Of a DNA stretch of 64,000 bases, positions 1 to 8,481 are shown in pieces. The first letter of the stretch is position 1. Every line of letters begins with the position of its first letter. Origin of the DNA: Clostridiales bacterium (lineage in GTDB: Bacteria; Bacillota; Clostridia; Oscillospirales; Acutalibacteraceae). A model generated the notes under the pieces. That model was given only the letters and a program-made list of their open reading frames with translations. It made no database searches and was not told where the DNA came from. The position numbers and the translations under genes are program-made. The DNA lies in contig DXYF01000028.1 in assembly GCA_019415945.1 (NCBI GenBank), positions 124,001 through 188,000 of the forward strand. The letters are read 5' to 3'.

Positions 1-1128
1 AGCTGAAGTTGCTACGCCGCCTGCGTTTGCAGCCTTACCGGGAGCAAAAAGGATACCTGCATCCTGAAGTGCCTTTGTAGCCTCAAGAGTTGTAGGCATA
101 TTTGCACCCTCAGCAACAGCATAGCAGCCGTTAGCGATAAGTCTCTTAGCGTCTTCTTCGTTAAGCTCATTCTGAGTTGCACACGGAAGAGCAACATCAC
201 ACTTAACTGACCAGTCAAACTTGCCCTCGTGATACTCAGAGTTAGGACGATAGTTCTTGTACTCTGTAAGACGAGCTCTCTTAACTTCTTTGATTTCCTT
301 AATAGCGTCAAGGTCAATACCCTCAGCATCGTAAATCCAGCCTGTTGAATCAGACATTGTTACAACTTTAGCTCCGAGCTGATTAGCCTTTTGAGTAGCA
401 TAGATAGCAACATTACCTGCACCTGATACACAAACAGTAGCACCGTTGATGTCTTTGCCGTTGTCTTTGAGCATTGCCTCTGTGAGGTAGAGAAGTCCGT
501 ATCCTGTAGCTTCTGTTCTTGCAAGTGAACCGCCCCAGTTAAGACCCTTACCTGTGAGCACGCCCTCATATACATTCTTAATTCTCTTGTACTGACCGAA
601 CATATAGCCGATTTCACGGGCACCTGTACCGATATCACCTGCAGGTACATCTGTGTCAGCACCGATGTGTCTGCAAAGCTCTGTCATAAAGCTCTGGCAG
701 AATGACATAACTTCATTGTCGCTCTTGCCCTTAGGATCAAAGTCAGAGCCGCCTTTGCCGCCGCCGATGGGAAGACCTGTGAGAGAGTTCTTAAAGATCT
801 GCTCAAAACCGAGGAATTTAATTACGCCGAGGTTAACGGACGGATGAAGTCTTAAACCGCCCTTATAGGGACCGATAGCACTGTTAAACTGTACTCTGAA
901 GCCACGGTTAACCTGAACCTTGCCGTTATCATCAACCCAAGGAACACGGAACATTACAACTCTTTCAGGCTCAGTAATTCTTTCGAGAATACCTGCTTCC
1001 TGATACTTTGGATTCTTCTCGAATACCGGTTCAAGAGAAGTAAGAACTTCTGTTGCTGCCTGAATAAATTCCGGCTCGCTCGAATTTTTTGCTTTTAGCT
1101 TTTCAAGCTGTTCACTTACATACGACAT
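1..1128 (-). CDS. gdhA: NADP-type glutamate dehydrogenase, C-terminus missing at window edge
   Basis: Interconverts glutamate with 2-oxoglutarate and ammonia, the usual ammonium-assimilation enzyme of gut clostridia. Reading leftward from an ATG at 1128 gives 376 codons without a stop, so the gene leaves the window; the family is about 445 residues. The N-terminal substrate domain is clear: RVPWVDDNGKVQVNRGFRVQ, then YKGGLRLHPSVN, and the lysine-bearing PIGGGKGGSDFDPKG. The Rossmann region follows with GATVCVSGAGNVA, and the read ends in the conserved GKAANAGGVATS stretch. The ribosome site AAGGAGG lies just ahead of the ATG. The intact frame argues against a pseudogene. Shorter open frames across the same bases are out-of-frame shadows. 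Confidence 0.96.
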   Translation of the reverse strand, partial: MSYVSEQLEKLKAKNSSEPEFIQAATEVLTSLEPVFEKNPKYQEAGILERITEPERVVMFRVPWVDDNGKVQVNRGFRVQFNSAIGPYKGGLRLHPSVNLGVIKFLGFEQIFKNSLTGLPIGGGKGGSDFDPKGKSDNEVMSFCQSFMTELCRHIGADTDVPAGDIGTGAREIGYMFGQYKRIKNVYEGVLTGKGLNWGGSLARTEATGYGLLYLTEAMLKDNGKDINGATVCVSGAGNVAIYATQKANQLGAKVVTMSDSTGWIYDAEGIDLDAIKEIKEVKRARLTEYKNYRPNSEYHEGKFDWSVKCDVALPCATQNELNEEDAKRLIANGCYAVAEGANMPTTLEATKALQDAGILFAPGKAANAGGVATSA

Positions 1129-1213
1129 TGTATGTACCTCCTTAAATTTAAAAAAATTTACAGATTTTCGACCAACGGTGCAGCATAAAACATAAACAAC
1201 CGCCGACTTTATA

Positions 1214-1242
1214 ATAATACTATATTTTCAAGAATTTTGCAA
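1214..1242 (-). promoter_or_regulatory. Probable sigma-A promoter of gdhA
   Basis: On the minus strand TTGCAA (1242-1237), a 17-bp spacer and TATTAT (1219-1214) precede gdhA with a leader of about 80 nt. Read by eye. Confidence 0.6.
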
Positions 1243-1391
1243 CAATAAATATCATATTCCTGCAAAAAAATTAAGAAATTTTGGCAAATCTTTAAATTAT
1301 CTACTATTTATGCAATTTTTATTTGCAAAATCTCAATATTAATTATTGATTTAATTGCATATTTAATTAAATTAAGTTGCGAAAAGACATA

Positions 1392-1500
1392 TTAACATTA
1401 ACAAATGTATTTTGTATAATTGATAAATTTGATTTTAACATTTGTTTTAACATAAAATTTAGTTGCGTTTGGATATATTAACATGTTATAATTATGTTAA
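1392..1500 (+). repeat. Cluster of TTAACAT repeats in the 410-bp spacer between gdhA and the XRE gene
   Basis: The spacer 1129-1538 contains no gene. It has direct TTAACAT copies at 1392-1398, 1435-1441, 1447-1453 and 1478-1484, plus an inverted ATGTTAA at 1494-1500. The last two form an inverted repeat around the -10 hexamer of the XRE gene promoter, with a perfect TAACATGTTA palindrome at 1479-1488. A second possible promoter, TTAACA (1392-1397), 17 bp, TATAAT (1415-1420), starts inside the first copy. The arrangement suggests operators for the adjacent regulator; that is inference. Confidence 0.5.
1463..1492 (+). promoter_or_regulatory. Probable promoter of the XRE regulator gene
   Basis: TTGCGT (1463-1468), 18-bp spacer, TATAAT (1487-1492). 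The -10 lies inside the TTAACAT/ATGTTAA inverted repeat, so a bound regulator would block it. Confidence 0.5.
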
Positions 1501-1538
1501 TAATACAAATAGTAATATTTTTTATTTGAGGTAAGAGT

Positions 1539-1748
1539 ATGGATTATTATAAAAGACTCAAAGAACTAAGATTAAAAAACGGATATACACAAGAACAAAT
1601 TGCCTTTATACTTCACACACGGCAGGAGCAATACAGTAAGTATGAGAGCGGTAAGCGTGAACTTCCGATTCGTCACTTGATTGCTTTGTGCTGCTTGTAT
1701 AAGGTTTCAAGTGATTATGTTTTAGGGATCGAAAAATTTGTTAAGTAA
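1539..1748 (+). CDS. Small XRE-family helix-turn-helix regulator
   Basis: A 69-residue protein that is almost entirely one HTH domain of the Cro/CI (SinR-like) type. The DNA-binding core reads RLKELRLKNGYTQEQIAFIL followed by the recognition segment around QEQYSKYESGKR, and ends with the typical YLKVSSDYVLGI-like helix (here YKVSSDYVLGI). There is no separate effector domain. The start has an upstream GAGGTAAGAGT. It stands alone, divergent from gdhA and convergent with the DUF6873 gene, with its own promoter overlapped by repeats. Autoregulation is likely; regulation of gdhA is possible but not shown. Confidence 0.85.
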   Translation: MDYYKRLKELRLKNGYTQEQIAFILHTRQEQYSKYESGKRELPIRHLIALCCLYKVSSDYVLGIEKFVK

Positions 1749-1783
1749 AATTACGACTTTAATTTTTTTCATACATTACATGA

Positions 1784-1816
1784 AAAAACGACAACGAAAA
1801 AATCGTTGTCGTTTTT
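1784..1816. terminator. Bidirectional terminator
   Basis: A perfect 14-bp stem (1784-1797 with 1803-1816, core CGACAACGA) with A tracts on one side and T tracts on the other. It separates the convergent XRE gene and DUF6873 gene and can serve both. Confidence 0.85.
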
Positions 1817-1835
1817 GTTTACCGCAAACTTGCAT

Positions 1836-2531
1836 TTATTTTATTTGTACCATACCCCCTATATCGGTCAGGGGGATATCTTTACATAATATATTTATAT
1901 TCATACTATGTTTTTTGCAAAAATTTTCAATCTTATCATAATCAGGGTGATTTTTTACATTCCCGAAAAATACTATTGTATTTTCATTTATTCTTCCGCT
2001 TGCACCTCCGATAAATCCATAGTCATATCCGTCTAAAATAATATGACCTGCTGAAATCAGAAGTACCTCTACCCCATTTGCCTTTAATGTATTTGCAATA
2101 GAAATATCAGATGTTACAACTGCATTGTTATTTACAATGAGTGCAGAGCATCGAGCGTATCCTTGATTTATATTGACTGTTTTAATTTTCTTTGAATTAC
2201 AATATGATAACAGATTATTATCTATTGCGGAAATCTTACCGTACAATATATTATTAAGGAACAAAAAATTCAGCAATATATTTTTGGGATACTCTCCCCC
2301 CGCTTTTTTACTGCAAAACATCAATTTTTCTGGCGGTAGTTTCTTTGATAGAGATTTACATTCGTTAAGTATAAAAAATCTATCGTTTATCTGCAAAAGC
2401 TGCATATCGGCATGATTTTGTTCGGGTTTGGGAAAAATTTTAATCCTATCGCTTGAAATTACGGAATGACCGTATTTTTTGATTTCATTTACAAAGCACG
2501 GATACTTGTCCGACATAACAAATGTACTCAT
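1836..2531 (-). CDS. DUF6873-like protein with GME (guanidino-modifying enzyme) fold signature
   Basis: A 231-residue soluble protein. The segments HADMQLLQIND (about residue 40), YARCSALIVNNNAVVTSD and GHIILDGYDYGFIGGASGRI resemble the repeated beta-propeller blocks of the arginine deiminase/DDAH superfamily, and I recall the Firmicutes family DUF6873 as this type. A full catalytic Cys-His-Asp set is not obvious, so activity is uncertain. The start overlaps the radA stop by 4 bp, so it is translationally coupled in the cwlD-radA operon. The substrate is unknown. Family assignment is from memory; the fold assignment is more secure than any function. Confidence 0.6.
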   Translation of the reverse strand: MSTFVMSDKYPCFVNEIKKYGHSVISSDRIKIFPKPEQNHADMQLLQINDRFFILNECKSLSKKLPPEKLMFCSKKAGGEYPKNILLNFLFLNNILYGKISAIDNNLLSYCNSKKIKTVNINQGYARCSALIVNNNAVVTSDISIANTLKANGVEVLLISAGHIILDGYDYGFIGGASGRINENTIVFFGNVKNHPDYDKIENFCKKHSMNINILCKDIPLTDIGGMVQIK

Positions 2532-3895
2532 ATGCTCAAAGCCTCAAATGCCTGACGGATGTTTTTTACTCCTATTAGCTGTGCATCGTCGCAGTGAACG
2601 CCTTTAAGATTGTGATACGGAAGTATTATTTTATTAAATCCGAGTCTTACTGCCTCGTTAATCCTCATTTGTGCCTGTGAAACAGCCCTTATTTCTCCTG
2701 CAAGCCCTATTTCTCCGAATACAACGGCATTTTCATCAATCGGCGTGTCTTTAAGACTGCTTATAAGAGCCATAGCGATTGACAAATCTATTGCGGGTTC
2801 ATCAACACGCAGACCTCCTACTATATTAATGTAGGCGTCAAAATTCGAAAAATAATACCCTGCACGCTTTTCAAGCACAGCAAGCAGAAGCGAAAGTCTG
2901 TTGTAGTCAAAACCTGTTGACATTCTGCGGGGATTTCCGTAGCCGCTCTGAGTTGCAAGTCCCTGTGTTTCGGCAAGTATCGGTCTTGAGCCTTCTATCG
3001 TGCATGTAACACAGGTGCCCGATACATTTTTTGGTCTGCCTGAAAGAAGCATAACGGAAGGATTTTCTACTTCTTTTAACCCCTTGTCCGTCATTTCAAA
3101 AACGCCTATTTCGTTGGTTGAGCCGTAACGGTTTTTTACTGCCCTTAAAATTCTGCAGCTCATTTGCTTGTCGCCCTCAAAATGAAGAACCGTATCAACA
3201 ATATGTTCAAGCACTTTCGGTCCTGCGATTGACCCTTCTTTGTTTACATGGCCGACAATAAACATCGGAATATCAAAAGATTTAGCTGTTCTCATAAGCA
3301 TATTCGTACATTCTCTGACCTGTGTTACGCTGCCGGGCGAAGAGCTTAATTCTGAAAGATTCATAGTTTGTATAGAATCGACCATGACAATATCCGGCTT
3401 TAAAGACTTAATTTGTTCACATACTATTTCGACATCGGTTTCAGTCATCACAAAAAGATTTGGCGAATCAACTTCAAGACGCATTGCACGAAGTTTTAGC
3501 TGACGCTTTGATTCCTCGCCCGATACATAAAGTATTTTTAATGTATCGCCCATATACTGGCAGATTTGCATAAGAACTGTTGATTTTCCTATGCCCGGAT
3601 CACCGCCGAGTAAAATAAGACTTCCCTTTACAATTCCTCCGCCAAGCACTCTGTTAAGCTCTTTGCAGCCTGTATCATATCGGTGTTCGTCCTGAGTTGA
3701 AATTTCATTTATTGTATCTGGTTTTGAATAAGCCGAATATGTACGGGATTTTGACACAGAAGCATTTTTTGCGGTATCCTTTATCTCTTCATTCATTGTG
3801 TTCCATTCGCCGCATGACGGGCATTTTCCGTACCATTTCGGTGATTCATATCCACATTCCGAGCAAATATAAACACTTTTAATTTTTGAAGCCAT
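2528..3895 (-). CDS. radA: DNA repair protein RadA
   Basis: RecA-like, Lon-domain helicase that promotes branch migration in recombinational repair. 455 residues, the family's normal size. It opens with a zinc finger, CSECGYESPKWYGKCPSC, then Walker A GGDPGIGKST (about 97-106), Walker B IVMVDSIQT, the KNRYGS motif specific to RadA, and a C-terminal Lon-protease-like domain around GGLRVDEPAIDLSIAMAL. The start is ATG with a spaced Shine-Dalgarno region. It follows cwlD by 14 bp and overlaps the next gene by 4 bp. Confidence 0.97.
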   Translation of the reverse strand: MASKIKSVYICSECGYESPKWYGKCPSCGEWNTMNEEIKDTAKNASVSKSRTYSAYSKPDTINEISTQDEHRYDTGCKELNRVLGGGIVKGSLILLGGDPGIGKSTVLMQICQYMGDTLKILYVSGEESKRQLKLRAMRLEVDSPNLFVMTETDVEIVCEQIKSLKPDIVMVDSIQTMNLSELSSSPGSVTQVRECTNMLMRTAKSFDIPMFIVGHVNKEGSIAGPKVLEHIVDTVLHFEGDKQMSCRILRAVKNRYGSTNEIGVFEMTDKGLKEVENPSVMLLSGRPKNVSGTCVTCTIEGSRPILAETQGLATQSGYGNPRRMSTGFDYNRLSLLLAVLEKRAGYYFSNFDAYINIVGGLRVDEPAIDLSIAMALISSLKDTPIDENAVVFGEIGLAGEIRAVSQAQMRINEAVRLGFNKIILPYHNLKGVHCDDAQLIGVKNIRQAFEALSI

Positions 3896-3909
3896 TTTTA
3901 CACATCCTG

Positions 3910-4620
3910 TCAGTCTGTATTAAAATAATTTAAAAATCCTGCCGAAATTGAAAAGGCCATTTGCTTTTGATAATCTGAATCTATGAGCTTTCGGCACTCT
4001 TCTTCGTTAGAAATAAATCCGCACTCGACAATCACTGCCGGATTGTGAGTGTTTTTAAGCAGATATATCCCGCTGTCGGCTTGCTTGCATTCTCTCTCGT
4101 TATTCGGCTGAAGCAGACCTTTTACTGAAAATTTAATGCTTTCTGCAAGCTTTTGACTGTTTGGGTTGTTTGGAGAATAAAAAATCTGAGTCCCGTTATA
4201 TTGACTTTGAGTAAATTTATTTTGATGAATACTGATAACTACATTTTCATCAGAAGAATCATATATTTTAAGTCTGTTTTTCATATCGCTTACTTTTCTA
4301 AGCCTTATGGTTTCTTCTCCGTTATCAAGAGCAGTATCATCAGTTCTTGTTTCAGTTACATCAAACCCGAGCATATATAACAGAGCCGAAGTTTTTTTTG
4401 ATATTTCAAGATTTATATCTTTTTCAAGTATTCCGCTGTCAGTCACAGCTCCGCCGTCTTCCCCTCCGTGACCTGCATCAATTACTACAGTAGGTAATGA
4501 TCTTACGGAGTTAGAGGTTACAGAAGTATTTATATTTACTGCGGCTGTAATCATGAGAAAATTAAATGTTAAAAACAGTGCAATACACAACCCGATATAT
4601 ACAGTCTTTTTTATATTCAT
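3910..4620 (-). CDS. cwlD: N-acetylmuramoyl-L-alanine amidase, CwlD-like
   Basis: Zinc amidase that cuts the muramic acid-peptide bond. CwlD acts on spore cortex to make muramic-delta-lactam. Amidase_3 motifs: VVIDAGHGGEDGGAV (zinc His), EKDINLEISKK (Glu), VISIHQNKF (His) and VIVECGFISNEEE (catalytic Glu). One N-terminal membrane segment or uncleaved signal. I start at the ATG at 4620 (GGGAGTG ribosome site) rather than 4707: this gives 236 residues, matching B. subtilis CwlD at 237, and the probable promoter lies between the two starts. First gene of the operon with radA. Its context does not prove sporulation. Confidence 0.85.
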   Translation of the reverse strand: MNIKKTVYIGLCIALFLTFNFLMITAAVNINTSVTSNSVRSLPTVVIDAGHGGEDGGAVTDSGILEKDINLEISKKTSALLYMLGFDVTETRTDDTALDNGEETIRLRKVSDMKNRLKIYDSSDENVVISIHQNKFTQSQYNGTQIFYSPNNPNSQKLAESIKFSVKGLLQPNNERECKQADSGIYLLKNTHNPAVIVECGFISNEEECRKLIDSDYQKQMAFSISAGFLNYFNTD

Positions 4621-4674
4621 ACTAACACTCCCATATATAAATATATACGGAAAGCAGACAAATATATTACAGTA

Positions 4675-4703
4675 ATTATACAACATAAAACCTGTTTGGT
4701 AAA
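4675..4703 (-). promoter_or_regulatory. Probable promoter of cwlD-radA operon
   Basis: On the minus strand TTTACC (4703-4698), 17 bp, TATAAT (4680-4675), about 55 bp ahead of the chosen cwlD start and inside the longer reading frame. Confidence 0.5.
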
Positions 4704-4732
4704 GCAAAAGTAATTATTTCAATAAATTGGCT

Positions 4733-4761
4733 TTAACATAAAAATAAATTAAGAATATTAT
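4733..4761 (+). promoter_or_regulatory. Probable promoter of feoAB
   Basis: TTAACA (4733-4738), 17 bp, TATTAT (4756-4761). No convincing Fur or DtxR-type palindrome was seen around it. Confidence 0.45.
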
Positions 4762-4789
4762 ATTATCAAAATGTTTAATGGTGAAGACT

Positions 4790-5029
4790 ATGAATAAAAA
4801 TTGCACGCTGAACAATCTGCCGCTTGATAAAAGCGGAATCATATCATCAATAAAATGTAAGGAATATCTTATTAACAGAATTTACGATATGGGAATATTG
4901 GAAAACACAATTATTAAACCGCTTTACAGAAGTCCGTTTGGCGATCCTACAGCTTATCTTGTCAAAAACACGGTGATTGCACTGCGTGAAAAAGACAGTA
5001 AATATATAACGGTGACTCCTATAAATTAA
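4790..5029 (+). CDS. feoA: Ferrous iron transport protein A
   Basis: Small SH3-like cytoplasmic partner of FeoB. 79 residues from the ATG at 4790, preceded by GGTGA at 5-nt spacing; an ATG at 4778 would add four residues without a good ribosome site. Family features: LPLDKSGIISSIKC, then the Y-R-hydrophobic segment LINRIYDMGILENTIIKPLY, and the C-terminal TAYLVKNTVIALREKDSKYI. Sixteen bp ahead of feoB. Confidence 0.88.
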   Translation: MNKNCTLNNLPLDKSGIISSIKCKEYLINRIYDMGILENTIIKPLYRSPFGDPTAYLVKNTVIALREKDSKYITVTPIN

Positions 5030-5045
5030 ACAGGAGGTTTTTTAT

Positions 5046-6968
5046 TTGTTTGCAAGAAATTTTTCTGTATTGCCGAATTCTCAAAAAAATCAGGATTATG
5101 CAGATTATAAAATTGCGTTAGTGGGTAATCCCAATGTAGGAAAAAGCACAATATTCAATGCATTGACAGGTTTAAATCAACACACGGGAAACTGGACGGG
5201 AAAGACGGTTGAATGTTCATCGGGCAAAGCAGTAATCAAAGACAGGTGTTATTTGTTTACGGATCTTCCCGGAACATACTCTATGAATAATTTTTCCGAA
5301 GAAGAGGAAGTTACAAGAAATTTTCTTGCGACAGAAAAAATCGACTGCGTTATCATTGTTGTAGATTCAAATATTATTGAGCGAAATTTATCTTTTGTTC
5401 TTGAAGTGCTGTCTTTGCGGAAAGAAGCCGTTTTATGCTTGAATTTATGCGATGAAGCTGAGAGAAATGGTGTAAATATTGATATTGATGAACTTTCGCT
5501 TAACTTGGGGATACCGGTAGTATGTACCTGTGCAACGCGAAAAAAGGGTATAAATGATTTAAAAAATATATTGGTAAAAATCTGTTCGGGAGAAACCAAG
5601 TGTTTCAGAGTGGAAAGAAATTTTGCAGGAATAGATGTTCTTGACAAAGAAAGGCATAAATACAACTCGGAAATGCTTGCAAAAAAATCACGGGAAATTT
5701 GCGAAAAAACCGTATCTTACAGCACAAACTCCCAAAAAAGAGATAACAGCTCGGTGGATAAAATACTTACATCCAAAACACTCGGAATACCGATTATGCT
5801 TACGCTTTTTGCCGTTTTATTTTGGATAACAGCGGTGGGTGCCAACTATCCGAGCGAATGGCTGAGTATATTATTCAGTTATTTAAAAGATGAGCTGTAT
5901 ATACTTTTTGAAATGATTGCCGTGCCTCAATTTATAACAGGTATATTAATAGACGGAGTTTATACGACTCTTACCTGGGTAGTATCGGTAATGCTCCCAC
6001 CTATGGCTATATTTTTCCCGCTGTTTTCAATAATTGAGGATTCAGGTTATCTTCCGAGAATTGCTTTTAACCTCGACAAATTTTTCTCAAAATGCGGTGC
6101 TCACGGCAAGCAGAGCCTTACGATGGCTATGGGAATCGGCTGTAATGCCTGCGGCGTTACAGGGTGCAGAATTATCGAAAGTCCGTCCGAACGATTAATC
6201 GCCGTAGTAACCAACAATTTTATGCCGTGCAACGGTAGATTTCCTACTCTTATAGCAATTATTATGATGTTTTTTGCGGGGTCTGCTTTTGGTCTGTTTG
6301 CGTCTTTTAAGGTGGCTTTAATTCTTTTATGCATTATTGTGGGATGCGTACTTGTTACACTCGGCGTTTCAAAATTACTGTCTGTCACATTATTAAAAGG
6401 TCAAAAGTCAGGTTTTGCACTTGAGCTTCCGCCTTACAGAAAACCTCAGATTTTTAAAACTGTTATTCGTTCATTGCTTGACAGAACGATATTTGTGCTT
6501 GGCAGAGCCATTATTGTTGCCGCCCCTGCCGGAGCAATAATATGGCTTACGGCAAACATTTATATCGGCGACAGTTCTGTGCTTTCATACTGTACTGATT
6601 TTTTAGATCCGTTCGGCAGAATGATAGGACTTGACGGTGTTATCGTTATGGCATTTATTCTCGGATTCCCCGCAAACGAAATTGTGGTACCCATTATAAT
6701 TATGTCGTATATGTCAAGCACGACAATGATGGAATATTCGAGCTATGAACAGCTTTTGCAGTTACTTTCAGCAAACGGTTGGACCGTCATTACCGCGGTC
6801 TGTACGATCATTATGTGCATAATGCATTTTCCGTGTTCTACCTCATGCCTTACTATAAAAAAAGAAACCGGAAGCATAAAGTGGACTTTGTTTTCAGCAG
6901 CTATGCCCACGGCGATCGGTATTATTCTTTGCTTTATAGTTTCCAATATAATGAAAATATTTATCTAA
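5046..6968 (+). CDS. feoB: Ferrous iron transporter FeoB
   Basis: GTP-gated Fe(II) permease of the cytoplasmic membrane. 640 residues. N-terminal G domain: GNPNVGKST (P-loop), G3 DLPGTYS, and an NLCD tetrad for guanine recognition. The membrane half carries the first gate motif with GIGCNACGVTGCR, typical of clostridial FeoB, and the second Gate domain after ARAI. Translation starts at TTG (5046) behind a strong AGGAGG 8 nt upstream; no ATG fits. No feoC-like gene follows. Confidence 0.95.
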   Translation: MFARNFSVLPNSQKNQDYADYKIALVGNPNVGKSTIFNALTGLNQHTGNWTGKTVECSSGKAVIKDRCYLFTDLPGTYSMNNFSEEEEVTRNFLATEKIDCVIIVVDSNIIERNLSFVLEVLSLRKEAVLCLNLCDEAERNGVNIDIDELSLNLGIPVVCTCATRKKGINDLKNILVKICSGETKCFRVERNFAGIDVLDKERHKYNSEMLAKKSREICEKTVSYSTNSQKRDNSSVDKILTSKTLGIPIMLTLFAVLFWITAVGANYPSEWLSILFSYLKDELYILFEMIAVPQFITGILIDGVYTTLTWVVSVMLPPMAIFFPLFSIIEDSGYLPRIAFNLDKFFSKCGAHGKQSLTMAMGIGCNACGVTGCRIIESPSERLIAVVTNNFMPCNGRFPTLIAIIMMFFAGSAFGLFASFKVALILLCIIVGCVLVTLGVSKLLSVTLLKGQKSGFALELPPYRKPQIFKTVIRSLLDRTIFVLGRAIIVAAPAGAIIWLTANIYIGDSSVLSYCTDFLDPFGRMIGLDGVIVMAFILGFPANEIVVPIIIMSYMSSTTMMEYSSYEQLLQLLSANGWTVITAVCTIIMCIMHFPCSTSCLTIKKETGSIKWTLFSAAMPTAIGIILCFIVSNIMKIFI

Positions 6969-6974
6969 ATTACA

Positions 6975-7001
6975 GAGCCGATGCAGAAAATGCATCGGCT
7001 C
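6975..7001. terminator. Bidirectional hairpin after feoB
   Basis: Perfect 11-bp stem GAGCCGATGCA (6975-6985) with a 5-nt loop, between convergent feoB and the SCIFF maturase gene. The T tract is weak on both sides. Confidence 0.7.
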
Positions 7002-7022
7002 CTGTTAATTTGATTTATTAAA

Positions 7023-8399
7023 TTATTCTGAATCCGCCTGAGCAACCTTCATCATAATTGCACATTCCATTCTCTTTTTAAACAGCTCACAGCCGTATTT
7101 ATATATACCGCTTATTGAACCTGTTGCGTGATAAGCGTTTGCGGCACAGCCGCCGCTACAATACAGCTTAGCCCAGCAGTTTTTACAATCTTCTCTTGCG
7201 TATGCATTGCAGAGCTTAAATTCATTTTGTATCTCGGTATTCGTAACACCGTCAAATATATTGCCGAGACTGTATTTTGGGTCGCCGACAAACTGATGGC
7301 ACGGATAAAGCTCGCCCCAAGGCGTAACTGCCATGTATTCCGTACCTGAACCGCAGCCGGAAATACGCTTGTAAATGCATGGACCACCCGTTAAATCAAT
7401 CATATAGTGATAGAAAGTAATAGGTTTGCCCTCTTTTTCCCGCCTTAACATATCCTTAGCCAGAATTTCGTACTGCTCAAAAAGGACAGGCAAATCATCG
7501 TAAGTCAGTGCATAGGGGTCATTAGGTGCACATACAACAGGCTCCATGGAAAGCTCTGTAAAACCGAGGTCAGCCATATGAAAAATATCGTTTGTAAAAT
7601 CCGTATTGTTGTGAGTATATGTACCTCTTACATAATAGCCCTTATTGCCTCTTTTTTTAACAAATTGCTGAAATTTCGGAACAATTATGTCATAGCTTCC
7701 TTTGCCGTTAACTGTTTTTCTGAGATTATCGTGAATTTCTTTTCTGCCGTCAAGGCTTAAAACTACATTGTGACATTCCTTGTTGGCAAATTCGATTACA
7801 TCATCGTCAACCAACATTCCGTTTGTTGTAAGAGTAAAACGGAAATTTTTACATTTTTCTTTTTCAATGCTTCGTGCATATGCTACAATCTGTTTGACAA
7901 CATCAAAATTCATAAGAGGCTCACCGCCAAAGAAGTCAACCTCAAGATTTACTCTGCTGCCTGAATTTTCAACAAGGAAGTCAATAGCTCTCTTGCCTGT
8001 TTCAAAACTCATTAACGCTCTGTCACCGTGATATTTACCCTGACTTGCAAAGCAGTATTCGCAGTTTAAGTTACAGGTATGAGCCACATGCAGGCAAAGA
8101 GCCTTTATTACTGTGTTTCGTTTTTTAAAGTCAAACGCAAGGTCTGCATATTTATCTCCAGTAAAAAGCTTTCCCTGCAGCTTAAGTTCCTCTACATCGT
8201 CAATGCAGTCGCTAATCTCCTGCTCTGTAATATTCGCATCATCAGCGTATTTTTCAAGCAATGTATTAATAATATTTTCTCTGTCGGATTTTTCAAATAG
8301 TTCTATAACATCATACGCAAGGTCGTCCACACAATGAACACTTCCGCTGAAAACATCAAGAACAATGTTATACCCGTTTAATTTATATTGATGTATCAT
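7023..8399 (-). CDS. scfB: SCIFF peptide radical SAM maturase (thioether-forming)
   Basis: Radical SAM/SPASM enzyme that makes sulfur-to-carbon thioether bridges in the Cys-rich SCIFF precursor. 458 residues. An N-terminal peptide-binding region (RRE-like, about residues 1-95) leads to the SAM cluster motif CNLNCEYCFA, then GGEPLMNF. The C-terminal SPASM region has many cysteines: GPCIYKRISGCGSG, WGELYPCHQF, and CNAYAREDCKNCWAKLYCSGGC. The ATG at 8399 has GGAGATATT upstream. The partner peptide gene lies 82 bp upstream with a hairpin between. Convergent with feoB. Confidence 0.93.
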   Translation of the reverse strand: MIHQYKLNGYNIVLDVFSGSVHCVDDLAYDVIELFEKSDRENIINTLLEKYADDANITEQEISDCIDDVEELKLQGKLFTGDKYADLAFDFKKRNTVIKALCLHVAHTCNLNCEYCFASQGKYHGDRALMSFETGKRAIDFLVENSGSRVNLEVDFFGGEPLMNFDVVKQIVAYARSIEKEKCKNFRFTLTTNGMLVDDDVIEFANKECHNVVLSLDGRKEIHDNLRKTVNGKGSYDIIVPKFQQFVKKRGNKGYYVRGTYTHNNTDFTNDIFHMADLGFTELSMEPVVCAPNDPYALTYDDLPVLFEQYEILAKDMLRREKEGKPITFYHYMIDLTGGPCIYKRISGCGSGTEYMAVTPWGELYPCHQFVGDPKYSLGNIFDGVTNTEIQNEFKLCNAYAREDCKNCWAKLYCSGGCAANAYHATGSISGIYKYGCELFKKRMECAIMMKVAQADSE

Positions 8400-8424
8400 A
8401 ATATCTCCGTTTTGACAAAAGGAA

Positions 8425-8452
8425 AGCCGTTAAACCTCAAGGTAAAACGGCT
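8425..8452 (-). terminator. Attenuator-like hairpin between SCIFF peptide and maturase genes
   Basis: On the minus strand AGCCGTT pairs with AACGGCT, with a nested ACCT/AGGT continuation, followed by TTTCCTTTTG. A partial terminator here would let the short peptide be made in excess of its enzyme. Confidence 0.6.
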
Positions 8453-8481
8453 GTTGTATCCTTAATTTGATATAATTAAAA

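Noticed and set aside
12..847. Three open frames (two minus, one plus) inside the gdhA region
   Set aside because: They are out-of-frame or antisense shadows: the minus-strand frame from 1128 reads as intact glutamate dehydrogenase across all of them.
4621..4707. Longer cwlD start giving 265 residues
   Set aside because: The extra 29 residues overlap the likely promoter, have no ribosome site and exceed the family length.
4708..4789. Fur box ahead of feoA
   Set aside because: The region is AT-rich but has no convincing 19-bp Fur-type or DtxR-type palindrome.
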